Below are positions 8,625 through 19,229 of a DNA stretch of 64,000 bases, in pieces. A program made the translations under genes and the position numbers. This DNA comes from an uncultured Paracoccaceae bacterium (GTDB taxonomy: Bacteria; Pseudomonadota; Alphaproteobacteria; Rhodobacterales; Rhodobacteraceae). The stretch spans positions 124,001 to 188,000 of the forward strand of contig CANNFA010000003.1 in NCBI GenBank assembly GCA_947503765.1. The letters are read 5' to 3'. The notes under the pieces were generated by a model. It worked only from the letters and a program-made list of their open reading frames with translations. It did not search any database and was not told the DNA's origin. Every line of letters begins with the position of its first letter. Position 1 is the stretch's first letter.

Positions 8625-9286
8625 TCCGCCTGCATCATTGCCACCAGACACGCTCGATGCGGGTGCTGTGGCTGCTGAACGAGCTTGGCGTGGATTTCGA
8701 CGTGGTGCTGCACCCGTTCGACCGCAGCCTGCGCGCGCCGGAATACCTGGTGCTGAATCCCGCCGGGCGGGTTCCGGCGCTGGAAATGGATGGCGAGGTG
8801 CTGTTCGAAAGCGGCGCGATCCTGGAATTTCTGTGCGAGAAATTCCCCGAGGCGGGGCTTGGCCGCCTGCCGGGGGCGCTGGACCGGGCGGAATGGCTGA
8901 CCTGGCTGCATTTCGCCGAAACGGTCAGCCAGCATTCCGCCGCGCTGACCCAGCAGCATATCGTGCTGCGCGAGGACTGGATGCGCTCGCCGGTGCTGAT
9001 GCGGCTGGAGGCGAAGCGGCTGGAGAAATGTTTCGCGGCGATCGAGGGGCGTCTGTCCACCCCGGTCGAGAACCGCGATCATCTGCTGACGGGCGGCTTT
9101 TCGGCCGCCGATATCGCGGTCGGGCAGGCGGTGTACATGGCGCGCCACTTCGTCCGGCTGGAGCCGTTCGAGGAAACCGCGAAATGGATGGCGCGGCTTG
9201 AGGAACGGCCCGCCTTCCGCGCATCGCTGCCGCCCGAGGGGGCCGAGCTTTTGTACGGCCGGGCGTTCTACCCGGCCTGGGACTGA
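8621..9286 (+). CDS. Glutathione S-transferase family protein
   Basis: A 221-residue GST-like protein. The thioredoxin-fold N-terminal domain covers about residues 1-80, with the cis-Pro glutathione-binding region 'NPAGRVPALEMDGEVLFESGAI' (key residues VPAL and ES). An all-helical C-terminal domain follows ('GGFSAADIAVGQAVY', the usual N-capping motif). The likely catalytic residue near the N-terminus is a Ser/Thr in 'HCHQTRSMRV'. Many such bacterial GSTs have unknown substrates. It is the last gene of the LprI-EcsC-GST unit. A GGCCGG hairpin (about 9290-9307) without a T-run follows, then the nuo promoter. Confidence 0.85.
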   Translation: MIRLHHCHQTRSMRVLWLLNELGVDFDVVLHPFDRSLRAPEYLVLNPAGRVPALEMDGEVLFESGAILEFLCEKFPEAGLGRLPGALDRAEWLTWLHFAETVSQHSAALTQQHIVLREDWMRSPVLMRLEAKRLEKCFAAIEGRLSTPVENRDHLLTGGFSAADIAVGQAVYMARHFVRLEPFEETAKWMARLEERPAFRASLPPEGAELLYGRAFYPAWD

Positions 9287-9405
9287 TCGGGCCGGTGCGC
9301 GCCGGCCGGGCGGCAGGTTGTCGCATGACGGGCGCGGCGGCGGCTGCCGGGGGCGAAACCGTGAAAACCGCGCCACGTTCCGCGGCCGGATCGGCCGTCT
9401 GTCGG

Positions 9406-9434
9406 TTGACCCTTCCGGGGGGCGCGTTTATGGC
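9406..9434 (+). promoter_or_regulatory. Predicted promoter of the nuo operon
   Basis: TTGACC (9406-9411) lies 17 nt from TATGGC (9429-9434). The -35 matches five of six consensus bases; the -10 matches only its first three, common in GC-rich alphaproteobacteria. The expected start of transcription near 9441 gives a leader of about 40 nt before nuoA. It is the best sigma70-type site in the 193-bp gap between the GST gene and nuoA. Confidence 0.5.
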
Positions 9435-9479
9435 TGGCGACGCTAAATGCACACGTCCGCCCAGCGAAGGAGCCGTTTC

Positions 9480-9845
9480 GTGCAAACCCTTGCCACCGAC
9501 TATCTTCCCGTCCTGATCTTCCTTGCGGTCTCGATCGGGCTTGGCCTGGTGCTGATCCTCGCCGCCGTGGTGCTGGCGGTGCGCAACCCGGACCCCGAAA
9601 AGGTGAGCGCCTATGAATGCGGCTTCAACGCGTTCGACGACGCGCGGATGAAGTTCGACGTGCGCTTCTACCTGGTGTCGATCCTGTTCATCATCTTCGA
9701 CCTGGAGGTGGCGTTCCTGTTCCCCTGGGCGGTGGCGCTGAAGGATCTGGGCGATCCGGGGTTCTGGTCGATGATGCTGTTCCTGGCAATTCTGACGGTC
9801 GGGTTCGCCTATGAATGGAAGAAGGGGGCGCTCGAATGGGAGTGA
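9480..9845 (+). CDS. nuoA: NADH-quinone oxidoreductase subunit A
   Basis: Small membrane subunit of complex I (121 residues, about three transmembrane helices) that helps join the quinone site to the membrane arm. Family features are '[18 protein letters not shown]', '[21 protein letters not shown]' (the conserved YECG loop) and '[16 protein letters not shown]'. The start is taken as GTG at 9480 because GAAGGAG sits 7 nt before it. An in-frame ATG at 9447 would add 11 residues without a usable site. The end overlaps nuoB by 10 nt. First gene of the nuo operon. Confidence 0.96.
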   Translation: MQTLATDYLPVLIFLAVSIGLGLVLILAAVVLAVRNPDPEKVSAYECGFNAFDDARMKFDVRFYLVSILFIIFDLEVAFLFPWAVALKDLGDPGFWSMMLFLAILTVGFAYEWKKGALEWE

Positions 9846-10462
9846 GCGAAAGCAAATCGGACGAGGCTGTCGTCACCGAGACGCAAGGCTCGGGCGCGCA
9901 GAGCGATCGGGTGAAATCCGCGCCCTCCGTGCCGGTGGCCGAAAGCGCCTATGCCGAGGATTTCCGCGGCGAGGTCGTCACCCAGACGCTCAACCGCGAG
10001 CTTCAGGACAAGGGGTTCCTCGTCACCTCGACCGCCGACGTGATCAACTGGGCGCGCACCGGCAGCCTGCACTGGATGACCTTCGGGCTGGCCTGCTGCG
10101 CGGTCGAGATGATGCAGGTGTCGATGCCGCGCTACGACGCCGAACGCTTCGGCATCGCGCCGCGCGCCAGCCCGCGCCAGTCCGACCTGATGATCGTGGC
10201 CGGCACGCTGACCAACAAGATGGCGCCCGCGCTGCGCAAGGTCTATGACCAGATGCCCGAGCCGCGCTATGTCATCTCGATGGGATCGTGCGCCAATGGC
10301 GGCGGGTACTACCATTACAGCTACAGCGTCGTGCGCGGCTGCGACCGGATCATCCCGGTGGACATCTACGTGCCCGGCTGCCCGCCCACGGCCGAGGCGC
10401 TGCTGTACGGGATCATGGCGCTGCAGCGCAAGATTCGCCGCACCGGGACGATTGTGAGGTAG
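9836..10462 (+). CDS. nuoB: NADH-quinone oxidoreductase subunit B
   Basis: Carries Fe-S cluster N2, the last in the electron chain before quinone. The 208-residue protein has the expected ligands: the adjacent pair C87-C88 ('[11 protein letters not shown]'), C152 ('MGSCANGGG') and C182 ('[15 protein letters not shown]'). The first 45 residues are a low-complexity hydrophilic extension, longer than in E. coli NuoB. The ATG at 9836 is preceded by AAGGGGG and lies within the end of nuoA, so translation is probably coupled. Peripheral arm of complex I, on the cytoplasmic side. Confidence 0.97.
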   Translation: MGVSESKSDEAVVTETQGSGAQSDRVKSAPSVPVAESAYAEDFRGEVVTQTLNRELQDKGFLVTSTADVINWARTGSLHWMTFGLACCAVEMMQVSMPRYDAERFGIAPRASPRQSDLMIVAGTLTNKMAPALRKVYDQMPEPRYVISMGSCANGGGYYHYSYSVVRGCDRIIPVDIYVPGCPPTAEALLYGIMALQRKIRRTGTIVR

Positions 10463-10468
10463 ATGCCG

Positions 10469-11074
10469 ATGTCCGAAGCCCTCAAGGAACTCGGCCAGCA
10501 TGTCGAGCTGAAGCGCCCCGAATGCGTGGTCGGCTGGGAGATCGCGCGCGGCGAGCTGACGGTGGAAATCGCGCCCAGCTCGGTCGTGTCGTTCTGCAAC
10601 TTCCTGCGCGACGACCAGACGTGCAAGTTCTCCACCCTGATCGACATCACCGCCGTCGATTACCCCGAGCGCGAGGCGCGCTTCGATCTGGTCTATCACT
10701 TCCTGTCGATGTACCAGAACCAGCGGATCCGGGTGCGCATGGCCCTGCGCGAGGATGAAAGCGCCGCCTCGATCACCGAGGGGTTTCCCGCCGCCGGCTG
10801 GTTCGAGCGCGAGGTGTACGACATGTTCGGCATCCTGTTCACCGGCAATCCCGACCTGCGCCGCCTGCTGACCGATTACGGGTTCCGCGGCCACCCGCTG
10901 CGCAAGGACTTTCCGACCACCGGCTATGTCGAGGTCCGCTATGACGAGACCGAGAAGCGCGTGGTCTACGAGCCGGTGAGCCTGGTGCAGGAATACCGGC
11001 AATTCGATTTCATGTCGCCGTGGGAGGGCGCCGAGTACATCCTTCCGGGCGACGAGAAGGAGGCGGCGAAATGA
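10469..11074 (+). CDS. nuoC: NADH-quinone oxidoreductase subunit C
   Basis: A 30-kDa-type subunit of the peripheral arm, here a separate protein and not fused to NuoD as in E. coli. Family signatures are '[16 protein letters not shown]', '[12 protein letters not shown]' and '[30 protein letters not shown]' (key: [16 protein letters not shown]). ATG at 10469 is preferred because GAGG (10456-10459) lies 9 nt upstream; an ATG at 10463, directly after the nuoB stop, would add two residues but is only 3 nt from that site. Overlaps nuoD by ATGA (11071-11074). Confidence 0.95.
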   Translation: MSEALKELGQHVELKRPECVVGWEIARGELTVEIAPSSVVSFCNFLRDDQTCKFSTLIDITAVDYPEREARFDLVYHFLSMYQNQRIRVRMALREDESAASITEGFPAAGWFEREVYDMFGILFTGNPDLRRLLTDYGFRGHPLRKDFPTTGYVEVRYDETEKRVVYEPVSLVQEYRQFDFMSPWEGAEYILPGDEKEAAK

Positions 11075-12300
11075 AGGACGAAACGCTGACGCGCGGTTTC
11101 GCCGACGCCCGGACGGACGAGCAGAAGATCCGCAATTTCAACATCAACTTCGGCCCGCAACACCCTGCGGCCCATGGTGTCTTGCGGATGGTGCTGGAGC
11201 TGGACGGCGAAATCGTGGAACGCGCCGATCCGCATGTCGGGCTGCTGCATCGCGGCACCGAGAAGCTGATGGAAAGCCGCACCTACCTGCAGAACCTGCC
11301 CTATCTCGACCGGCTGGATTACGTCGCGCCGATGAACCAGGAACATGCCTGGTGCCTGGCGATCGAGCGGCTGACCGGCACCCCGGTGCCGCGCCGCGCC
11401 AGCCTGATCCGGGTGCTGTACTCGGAAATCGGGCGCATCCTGAACCACCTGCTGAACGTGACCACCCAGGCGATGGACGTGGGCGCGCTGACCCCGCCGC
11501 TCTGGGGCTTCGAAGAGCGCGAGAAGCTGATGATCTTCTACGAGCGGGCCTGCGGCGCGCGGCTGCACGCGGCCTATTTCCGGCCCGGCGGCGTGCATCA
11601 GGATCTGCCGCCCGAACTGCTCGACGACATCGAGGCGTGGTGCGATCCCTTCCTCGAGGTGATCGCCGACCTGCACGTCCTGCTGACCGAGAACCGGGTG
11701 TTCAAGCAGCGCAACGCCGATATCGGCATCGTGACCGAGCAGGACATCCTCGATTGGGGCTTTTCCGGCGTGATGGTGCGCGGCTCGGGCCTGGCATGGG
11801 ATCTGCGCCGCGCGCAGCCCTATGAATGCTACGACGAGATGGAATTCGGCATTCCCATCGGCAAGAACGGCGATTGCTACGACCGGTATCTCGTGCGGAT
11901 GGAGGAGATGGTGGAAAGCACCAAGATCATCCGCCAGTGCATCGACAAGCTGCGCGCGCCCGAAGGGCAGGGCGACATCCTGGCGCGCGGCAAGGTCACG
12001 CCGCCGCCGCGGGCCGAGATGAAGACCTCGATGGAGGCGCTGATCCATCACTTCAAGCTGTATACCGAGGGGTTTCACGTCCCCGCCGGCGAGGTCTATG
12101 CCGCCGTCGAGGCGCCGAAGGGCGAATTCGGCGTCTACATGGTCGCCGACGGCACCAACCGGCCGTACCGCGCCAAGCTGCGCGCGCCGGGCTACCTGCA
12201 CCTGCAGGCGATGGACCATGTCGCGCGCGGCCACCAGCTGGCCGACATCGCGGCGATCATCGGGACGATGGACATCGTGTTCGGCGAGGTGGACAGATGA
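11071..12300 (+). CDS. nuoD: NADH-quinone oxidoreductase subunit D
   Basis: The 49-kDa subunit, which forms the quinone-binding pocket with NuoB. The 409-residue protein contains the conserved beta-hairpin motif '[13 protein letters not shown]', whose His contacts quinone, plus 'HRGTEKLME' and '[14 protein letters not shown]'. It ends 'DIVFGEVDR', as usual. The start is set at 11071 by the ATGA overlap with nuoC and by GAAGGAGG 7 nt upstream. Its stop codon overlaps the start of a 48-codon frame (12297) before nuoE, an arrangement that suggests coupled translation of that small gene. Confidence 0.97.
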   Translation: MKDETLTRGFADARTDEQKIRNFNINFGPQHPAAHGVLRMVLELDGEIVERADPHVGLLHRGTEKLMESRTYLQNLPYLDRLDYVAPMNQEHAWCLAIERLTGTPVPRRASLIRVLYSEIGRILNHLLNVTTQAMDVGALTPPLWGFEEREKLMIFYERACGARLHAAYFRPGGVHQDLPPELLDDIEAWCDPFLEVIADLHVLLTENRVFKQRNADIGIVTEQDILDWGFSGVMVRGSGLAWDLRRAQPYECYDEMEFGIPIGKNGDCYDRYLVRMEEMVESTKIIRQCIDKLRAPEGQGDILARGKVTPPPRAEMKTSMEALIHHFKLYTEGFHVPAGEVYAAVEAPKGEFGVYMVADGTNRPYRAKLRAPGYLHLQAMDHVARGHQLADIAAIIGTMDIVFGEVDR

Positions 12301-12443
12301 TGGCGACAGCCGGGATCGGCGCGATGCTTGCCGCGATGCCGGCGCTGGCCTCGGCGCTGACCGCGCCGGCCGGTGCGGCGGTGCTGGTGATGCCGATGCC
12401 GTTTCCCGGCGCCGGCCTGCTGGCGGTGGCCGGCCTGATGTGA
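12297..12443 (+). CDS. Small hydrophobic protein between nuoD and nuoE (unrecognised)
   Basis: A 48-residue frame that begins with ATGATG, the first ATG overlapping the nuoD stop. The product is almost wholly Ala/Met/Gly/Leu/Val/Pro, with no charged residue seen, and could be one or two short membrane spans ('[13 protein letters not shown]', '[14 protein letters not shown]'). An AGG-type site lies 7 nt before the start, inside nuoD. No family is recognised. The overlap and position inside a conserved operon favour a real gene; its low complexity in GC-rich DNA is the argument against. The 94 nt after it, up to nuoE, show no other convincing gene. Confidence 0.45.
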   Translation: MMATAGIGAMLAAMPALASALTAPAGAAVLVMPMPFPGAGLLAVAGLM

Positions 12444-12537
12444 CCCGGCGCCGCGGACCCGCCGCGCCGGACAGGAAAGATGATGCTGTGCGCCCATTGG
12501 GCGGCCCGGACAGACAGAAAGACGGAAAACGCAACCG

Positions 12538-13716
12538 ATGCTGAGACGCCTTCACCCCGACCAGCCCGACAGTTTCGCCTTTACCGAGGCCAACCAGAAA
12601 TGGGCCGAGGCGCAGATCACCAAGTATCCCGAGGGCCGGCAGGCCAGCGCGATCATCGCGCTGCTGTGGCGCGCGCATGAACAGGAAGGCTGGCTGACCC
12701 GCCCGGCGATCGAGCATGTGTCCGACATGCTGGGGCTGGCCCATATCCGCGGGCTGGAAGTGGCGACCTTCTATTACATGTTCAAGCTGGCCCCGGTCGG
12801 CAGCGTCGCCAACATCCAGATCTGCGGCACCACGTCCTGCATGATCTGCGGCGCCGAGGATCTGGTCGCCGTGTGCCGCGACAGGATCGCGCCGAAACCG
12901 CTGATGCTGTCCGAGGACGGCAAGTTCAGCTGGGAAGAGGTCGAATGCCTGGGCGCCTGCGCCAACGCGCCGATGGCGCAGATCGGCAAGGATTACTACG
13001 AGGATCTGACCGCCGAGCGGCTGGGCTGGATCATCGACGAACTGGCGGCCGGCCGGGTGCCCACGCCGGGCCCGCAGAACGGGCGCTACGCCTCCGAGCC
13101 GGCGGAAGAACTGACCAGCCTGACCGAATACGAACAGGGCCGGCCGGCGCATAACGCCTCTGTCGCGCTGGCGCTCGACCTGGGCGACACGGTCAAGCGG
13201 ATCGACGGCACCGAGGTGCCGCTGATCACGCCGTGGCGCGGCAATGCGGCATCCGATGCCGAGGTGCGCGCCTCGGCCGAGGCGGCGCGCAGCCCGCGCC
13301 CCTCCGAGGACAAGCCCGCCGACCGCACCGGCATCGACAAGCGCGAGGCGCGCGAAGAGACCCGCTCCAAGCCAGAGGCGGACGTGTCCGGCAATGCGCC
13401 CAACGCGCCGCTGGAGGAGGGCGCGGCGGCGCCCGGGCAGGGCACCCGGCCCGCGGCGCTGGACGCACCGCGCGGCGGCAAGGCGGATGATCTGAAGATG
13501 ATCAAGGGCGTCGGCCCGAAGCTGGAGAAGGTGCTGCACGATCTCGGCTTCTACCATTTCGACCAGATCGCCGGCTGGACCAGCGCGGAAATCGCCTGGG
13601 TAGACGAGAACCTCGAAGGGTTCCGCGGCCGGGTCACGCGCGACGAATGGGTCCGCCAGGCAAGGCTGCTGGCCGACGGGGGAGAGACAGAGTTCTCGAA
13701 ACGCGCTAAATACTGA
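12538..13716 (+). CDS. nuoE: NADH-quinone oxidoreductase subunit E with C-terminal HhH extension
   Basis: The 24-kDa subunit carries [2Fe-2S] cluster N1a in the NADH-oxidising tip. Residues 1-180 are the thioredoxin-like NuoE domain with ligands C96, C101 ('CGTTSC'), C137 and C141 ('CLGAC'). Residues about 180-312 form a hydrophilic, charged, probably disordered linker. Residues about 313-392 form an added domain with a helix-hairpin-helix core '[16 protein letters not shown]'. Total length is 392, against about 160-240 for usual NuoE. The extra domain is closely similar to the C-terminus of the next gene product. HhH modules normally bind DNA or proteins; the role in complex I is not known from the sequence. 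The start site has only a weak Shine-Dalgarno match. Confidence 0.95.
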   Translation: MLRRLHPDQPDSFAFTEANQKWAEAQITKYPEGRQASAIIALLWRAHEQEGWLTRPAIEHVSDMLGLAHIRGLEVATFYYMFKLAPVGSVANIQICGTTSCMICGAEDLVAVCRDRIAPKPLMLSEDGKFSWEEVECLGACANAPMAQIGKDYYEDLTAERLGWIIDELAAGRVPTPGPQNGRYASEPAEELTSLTEYEQGRPAHNASVALALDLGDTVKRIDGTEVPLITPWRGNAASDAEVRASAEAARSPRPSEDKPADRTGIDKREAREETRSKPEADVSGNAPNAPLEEGAAAPGQGTRPAALDAPRGGKADDLKMIKGVGPKLEKVLHDLGFYHFDQIAGWTSAEIAWVDENLEGFRGRVTRDEWVRQARLLADGGETEFSKRAKY

Positions 13717-13754
13717 ACCCATGGACGCAACATGCGACGATGGGGAGGACATGG

Positions 13755-14552
13755 ATGGCCGAGGAACAGAAGGGAATGACGCTGAACGCGATGCTGGCGA
13801 TCGCGGCCGCGATCGGCGTCGTCGTGCTGGCCGTGTTGCGGCTGCTCGTGGGCTACGGGTTCTTCGGCGCGCTCGTGCTGGGGGTGATCGCGGGGCTGAT
13901 CGTGTTCCTGGTGCTGTATTACGGGTTCGGCGCGATGCATCCGGGCGCCACCGCTGACGGCAGCGCGGGCCACGTCGCGGCGGCCGCGCCGTCCGGCACC
14001 GCGCCCGAGGCCGTGTCCGGCGCCAAGGCATCGTCCCGCGAAAGCGTGGCGAAGGCACCGTCCGATCCTGCCGAAGACGCCATCGACAGCACCGGCGCGG
14101 CGGCCGGCCCGGACAGCACGGTGGGCACCGACGCGCGCCCGACGCGCGAAGAGGTGGCCGAGAATGTCAGCCGCGGCATGGCGGCCGGGCCATCGCAGAC
14201 GGCGGCGGCCGCCTCTGCCGCGACGGGGGCGGCCGAGCGCGCCGCCGAGGATGCGCCGCAGGAGGGCACCCGGCCCGAGGCGCTGTCCGCCCCGCGCGAG
14301 GGCGGGCCGGACAACCTGAAGGAAATCAAGGGCGTGGGGCCCAAGCTTGAGACCCTGCTGCACGATCTGGGGATCTATCACTTCGACCAGATCGCCGGCT
14401 GGGGCGCGGCGGAAATCGCCTGGATGGATGGCAACCTCAAGGGGTTCCGGGGCCGGGTCAGCCGCGATGGCTGGGTCGAACAGGCAAAGCTGCTGGCCGC
14501 CGGGGGCGAGACCGAGTTCTCGAAGAAGGTCGGCAAGGGCGGAGTGTACTAG
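13755..14552 (+). CDS. Membrane-anchored HhH-domain protein, paralogue of the NuoE tail
   Basis: A 265-residue protein with two N-terminal membrane helices (about residues 12-32 and 36-57). An Ala/Ser/Pro-rich linker of about 120 residues follows, then a C-terminal module (about 187-265) with '[16 protein letters not shown]' and 'GFRGRVSRDGWVEQAKLL'. Aligned by hand to NuoE 315-392, about 57 of 78 residues are identical. The module has the helix-hairpin-helix signature GVGPKLE but no nuclease residues are apparent. GGGGAGG lies 6 nt before the ATG at 13755. It sits in the operon between nuoE and the DUF5337 gene, so it should be made together with complex I. Function unknown. Confidence 0.85.
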   Translation: MAEEQKGMTLNAMLAIAAAIGVVVLAVLRLLVGYGFFGALVLGVIAGLIVFLVLYYGFGAMHPGATADGSAGHVAAAAPSGTAPEAVSGAKASSRESVAKAPSDPAEDAIDSTGAAAGPDSTVGTDARPTREEVAENVSRGMAAGPSQTAAAASAATGAAERAAEDAPQEGTRPEALSAPREGGPDNLKEIKGVGPKLETLLHDLGIYHFDQIAGWGAAEIAWMDGNLKGFRGRVSRDGWVEQAKLLAAGGETEFSKKVGKGGVY

Positions 14553-14561
14553 GGAGTGCAG

Positions 14562-14792
14562 GTGACGAAGCCGTCGGAGCAGGACAAGGCAATGGCGCGC
14601 CAGGCCCGTCTGGTGGCGATCGTGATCGTCGTCACCATGGCGATCTGGATCGGTGCGCAGGTTGCCGGGGCAAAGCTGGGGCTGGAGGCGCGCTACGTCT
14701 TCCTGTTCGACTTTGCGGCGCTGGGGGCGTTTGTCTGGGCTTTCGTCGTGACGTATCAGATCTGGCGCAAACGCCGGAACAACGAAGGGTAG
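14562..14792 (+). CDS. DUF5337-family small membrane protein
   Basis: A protein of 76 residues with two predicted membrane helices ('LVAIVIVVTMAIWIGAQVAG' and 'YVFLFDFAALGAFVWAFVV') and a basic C-terminal tail 'YQIWRKRRNN'. It matches my memory of DUF5337, a short family found in rhodobacterial nuo operons beside nuoF; this rests on recall, not a search. GTG at 14562 is chosen because AGGGAG ends 5 nt upstream; GTG at 14556 would overlap that site. It ends 6 nt before nuoF. A role in assembly or as a supernumerary subunit is possible but unproven. Confidence 0.8.
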   Translation: MTKPSEQDKAMARQARLVAIVIVVTMAIWIGAQVAGAKLGLEARYVFLFDFAALGAFVWAFVVTYQIWRKRRNNEG

Positions 14793-14798
14793 ACGTTT

Positions 14799-16097
<1,299 letters not shown>

Positions 16098-16100
16098 ACG

Positions 16101-16514
16101 ATGACGGGATTTGGCGCTCTTGGGATCGGTGGGGCCGCGCTGCGCGCGGTCTGCGCCCTGTCGCTGGTGCTGACGCTCGCATCCTGCGGCGTGGCGCGCA
16201 ACGTGGCCGGCGTGGTCGGGGTCGGTGCGGCCAGCCCGCGCGGGCCGAACCGGATCGAGATCAACGGCACGATGTTCCGCTCCAAGCTGGATATCGGCGG
16301 GCCGGAAAAGCGCGACCTGACGATCACGGTGCGCCCGGTGCGCGTCGATCCCGCCGCCGCGAAGGAGGCGGGACGCTACCGCGCCACGGTCTATTGCCTG
16401 CGCAAGTTCGGCAAGTCCGACACGGAATGGACGGTCGGCCCGAACACGCCGTCGGACCGGCTTCAGATCGTGGACGATTCGACCACGTTCCGGGGGCGCT
16501 GCACGGCGCGCTAG
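16101..16514 (+). CDS. Putative lipoprotein in the nuo operon (unrecognised)
   Basis: A 137-residue protein starting 3 nt after nuoF. The N-terminal hydrophobic segment 'AVCALSLVLTLASCG' ends in a lipobox (LASC), so the mature protein should be lipid-anchored and periplasmic. The body contains 'NRIEINGTMFRSKLDI' and 'YRATVYCLRKFGKSDTEW', with two further Cys. No known family is recognised. A periplasmic lipoprotein inside the complex I operon is unexpected because the NADH arm faces the cytoplasm; it might act in envelope assembly or be an unrelated passenger gene. Confidence 0.75.
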   Translation: MTGFGALGIGGAALRAVCALSLVLTLASCGVARNVAGVVGVGAASPRGPNRIEINGTMFRSKLDIGGPEKRDLTITVRPVRVDPAAAKEAGRYRATVYCLRKFGKSDTEWTVGPNTPSDRLQIVDDSTTFRGRCTAR

Positions 16515-16543
16515 CACGGACGCCAGGGGAACGGAGGCCAGGC

Positions 16544-16699
16544 ATGGGGCGGCAAGGGGCAGGTTGCGATGCGGCGCAGGGCTGGAACCCGGCGGGATCG
16601 TGCCCAACTTGGGTGCAGGACGCGCCGCCGCTGGACGCAGCCGGCCCGCGCGGGTCAGGCAGGTCCGGCGCGCACGCGGCGCGGCGAACTGTGGAGTGA
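16544..16699 (+). CDS. Small Cys-containing protein between nuoF and the DUF5333 gene (unrecognised)
   Basis: A 51-residue frame with a strong GGAGG site 6 nt before its ATG and a stop 4 nt before the next gene. The product contains 'GAGCDAAQGWNPAGSCPTW': two Cys 13 residues apart, three Trp in the whole protein, then an Ala/Gly/Arg-rich tail. No family is recognised. Support comes from the good ribosome binding site and the tight fit between neighbours. It accounts for most of the otherwise empty 189 bp between the lipoprotein and the DUF5333 gene. Confidence 0.5.
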   Translation: MGRQGAGCDAAQGWNPAGSCPTWVQDAPPLDAAGPRGSGRSGAHAARRTVE

Positions 16700-16703
16700 G
16701 GCC

Positions 16704-17114
16704 ATGAGATTGTTGAAAACCGCGACCCTTGCCCTGCTTCTGGCGGCCGGAGCCGCCGGCGCGGCCCGGTCGCTGCCCCCGCTGGAAGAGAACAGGCGCG
16801 TTCAAAGCGAATTCCTGGCCGCCGCGGTGGGCGACGAGATCCGCAAGAACTGCCCCGATATCAGCGCGCGCATGTTCCGCGTGATCGGCCGCGCCAAGAA
16901 GCTGGAGGATTACGCGCTGTCGCTGGGCTATACCGACGCCGAGATTACCGCGATGCGCAAGGATCCGGTCAACAAGGCGCGGCTCAAGGCGCTGCGCGAC
17001 GCCTACCTGGCGCAGAACGGCGTGGCACCGGGGGATACGGCCAGCTATTGCCGCCTCGGCCGGGCCGAGATCGAGAAAAACACCCTGACCGGCTGGCTTT
17101 TGCGGGCCAGATAA
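16704..17114 (+). CDS. DUF5333-family exported protein
   Basis: A 136-residue protein with a signal peptide (residues 1-20, '[12 protein letters not shown]'). The mature domain has '[20 protein letters not shown]', '[13 protein letters not shown]', '[12 protein letters not shown]' and a final '[12 protein letters not shown]...GWLLRAR'. This pattern and its place between nuoF and nuoG agree with DUF5333, recalled as a rhodobacterial nuo-operon family. Two Cys remain in the mature part and may form a disulfide in the periplasm. GGAG lies about 7 nt before the ATG. The function is unknown. Confidence 0.8.
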   Translation: MRLLKTATLALLLAAGAAGAARSLPPLEENRRVQSEFLAAAVGDEIRKNCPDISARMFRVIGRAKKLEDYALSLGYTDAEITAMRKDPVNKARLKALRDAYLAQNGVAPGDTASYCRLGRAEIEKNTLTGWLLRAR

Positions 17115-17163
17115 GCGAAACAGGCGCGCCGGGCGGGCCGGCCGCAACGAAACGGGACGACCA

Positions 17164-19227
17164 ATGAGCGATCTTCGGAAAATCATCATCGACGACAAGG
17201 AGATAGAGGTCGATCCGGCGATGACGCTGATCCAGGCCTGCGATCAGGCGGGGATCGAGATCCCGCGCTTTTGCTACCACGAACGCCTGTCGATCGCGGG
17301 CAATTGCCGGATGTGCCTGGTCGAGGTGGTGGGCGGGCCGCCGAAACCGGCGGCGAGCTGCGCGATGCAGGTCAAGGATCTGCGCCCCGGCCCCGAAGGC
17401 GCGCCGCCGCAGGTGCGCACCAACAGCCCGATGGTCAAGAAGGCCCGCGAGGGGGTGATGGAGTTCCTGCTCATCAACCACCCGCTCGACTGTCCGATCT
17501 GCGATCAGGGCGGCGAATGCGACCTTCAGGACCAGGCGATCGCCTATGGCACGTCGTTCTCGCGGCTGCGCGAGCCCAAGCGGTCGGTCGTCGATCTCGA
17601 CCTCGGCCCGCTGGTGGAAACCCACATGACGCGCTGCATCCACTGCACGCGCTGCATCCGCTTCATGACGGAAGTTGCCGGCAAGACCGAAATGGGCGCC
17701 ACCGGCCGCGGCGAGGACATGCGAATCGTCACCTACGGCAACGAGACCGCGGGCACCGAGGACGACGCGGTGACGGCCGCGCTGCGCTCCAGCCTCAGCT
17801 CGAACATGCAGGGCAACATCATCGACCTGTGCCCCGTGGGCGCGCTGACCAACAAACCCTACGCCTTCACCGCCCGCCCCTGGGAGCTGACCAAGACAGA
17901 GACCATCGACGTGATGGACGCGCTTGGATCGAGCATCCGGGTGGATACCAAGGGGCGCGAGGTGATGCGCATCCTGCCGCGCAACCATGACGGCGTGAAC
18001 GAGGAATGGATTTCCGACAAGACCCGCTTCGTCTGGGACGGGCTGCGCCGGCAGCGGCTGGACAAGCCCTATATCCGCGAGAACGGCAAGCTGCGCCCCG
18101 CGACCTGGCCCGAGGCGCTGAGCGCGGCGGCCGGCGCGATCAAGGGCAAGCGCGTCGCCGGGCTGGTGGGCGATCTGGCCCCGGTCGAGGCGGCCTTTGC
18201 CCTCAAGCAGCTGGTCGAGGGGCAGGGCGGCGCGGTCGAATGCCGCACCGACGGCGCGAAGCTGCCCGCCGGCAACCGGTCGGGCTATGTCGGCACCGCC
18301 CGGATCGAGGATATCGACAGCGCCGGGTTCATCCAGCTCATCGGCACCAATCCGGTGCTGGAAGCGCCGGTGCTGAACGCGCGGATCCGCAAGGCCTGGC
18401 TGGCGGGTGCGAAGGTCGGGCTGGTCGGCGAGGCGGCCGATCTGACCTATGACTACACCCATGTCGGGACCGACCGCGCGGCGCTGGACGGGCTGATCGG
18501 CAAGGATCACGGCGCGGTTCTGGACACGCCCAGCATCGTGATCGTCGGACAGGGCGCGATCCGCGAGGCCGATGGCGCGGCGGTGCTTGGCGCCGCGATG
18601 AAGCTGGCGGAAGAGACGAAATCGAAACTTCTGATCCTGCACAATGCCGCGTCGCGCGTCGGCGCGATGGATGCCGGCGCCGTGACCGAGGGCGGCATGG
18701 ACGCCGCGCTGGACGGGGCCGAGGTGATCTACAACCTCGGCGCCGACGAGGTGGAGATCGGGGAAGGTCCCTTCGTGATCTACCAGGGCAGCCACGGCGA
18801 CCGCGGCGCGCACCGGGCCGACATCATCCTGCCCGCCGCCACCTATACCGAGGAACAGGGCCTGTTCGTCAACACCGAAGGGCGCCCGCAACTGGCGCTG
18901 CGTGCCAATTTCCCGCCGGGCGACGCCAAGGAGAACTGGGCGATCCTGCGCGCGCTGTCGGCGGAACTGGGCGACGTGCTGCCCTATGACAGCCTGGCGC
19001 AGCTGCGCCAGAAGCTGGTCGAGGCGGCGCCGATGCTCAAGCGCGTCGGGCAGGTGCCCGAGAACGAGTGGTCCCCGATCAAGCCCGGCAAGCTGGGCAA
19101 GGCCGACTTCGTGACCCCGGTGCGCGATTACTGGCTGACCAACCCGATCGCCCGCGCCTCTGCCCTGATGGCGGAGCTGAGCGCAAATTCGCGTGCGCGG
19201 GCCGAAACCGCGGTGGCGGCCGAGTAG
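17164..19227 (+). CDS. nuoG: NADH-quinone oxidoreductase subunit G
   Basis: The 75-kDa subunit, carrying three Fe-S clusters. The 687-residue protein has [2Fe-2S] ligands C37, C48, C51 and C66. The His-Cys3 site of cluster N5 is H106, C110, C113 and C119 ('[15 protein letters not shown]'). Cluster N4 uses C158, C161, C164 ('[11 protein letters not shown]') and the Cys of '[11 protein letters not shown]'. The remaining 450 residues form a degenerate molybdopterin-oxidoreductase fold, with no extra N7 cluster motif noticed. This is the mitochondrial/Paracoccus type, shorter than E. coli NuoG (about 900). It follows the DUF5333 gene by 49 nt. Confidence 0.98.
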   Translation: MSDLRKIIIDDKEIEVDPAMTLIQACDQAGIEIPRFCYHERLSIAGNCRMCLVEVVGGPPKPAASCAMQVKDLRPGPEGAPPQVRTNSPMVKKAREGVMEFLLINHPLDCPICDQGGECDLQDQAIAYGTSFSRLREPKRSVVDLDLGPLVETHMTRCIHCTRCIRFMTEVAGKTEMGATGRGEDMRIVTYGNETAGTEDDAVTAALRSSLSSNMQGNIIDLCPVGALTNKPYAFTARPWELTKTETIDVMDALGSSIRVDTKGREVMRILPRNHDGVNEEWISDKTRFVWDGLRRQRLDKPYIRENGKLRPATWPEALSAAAGAIKGKRVAGLVGDLAPVEAAFALKQLVEGQGGAVECRTDGAKLPAGNRSGYVGTARIEDIDSAGFIQLIGTNPVLEAPVLNARIRKAWLAGAKVGLVGEAADLTYDYTHVGTDRAALDGLIGKDHGAVLDTPSIVIVGQGAIREADGAAVLGAAMKLAEETKSKLLILHNAASRVGAMDAGAVTEGGMDAALDGAEVIYNLGADEVEIGEGPFVIYQGSHGDRGAHRADIILPAATYTEEQGLFVNTEGRPQLALRANFPPGDAKENWAILRALSAELGDVLPYDSLAQLRQKLVEAAPMLKRVGQVPENEWSPIKPGKLGKADFVTPVRDYWLTNPIARASALMAELSANSRARAETAVAAE

Positions 19228-19229
19228 GC

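Noticed and set aside
12480-12680. Open frame of 66 codons starting 58 nt before nuoE
   Set aside because: It overlaps the nuoE coding region for most of its length in another frame and has no family resemblance.
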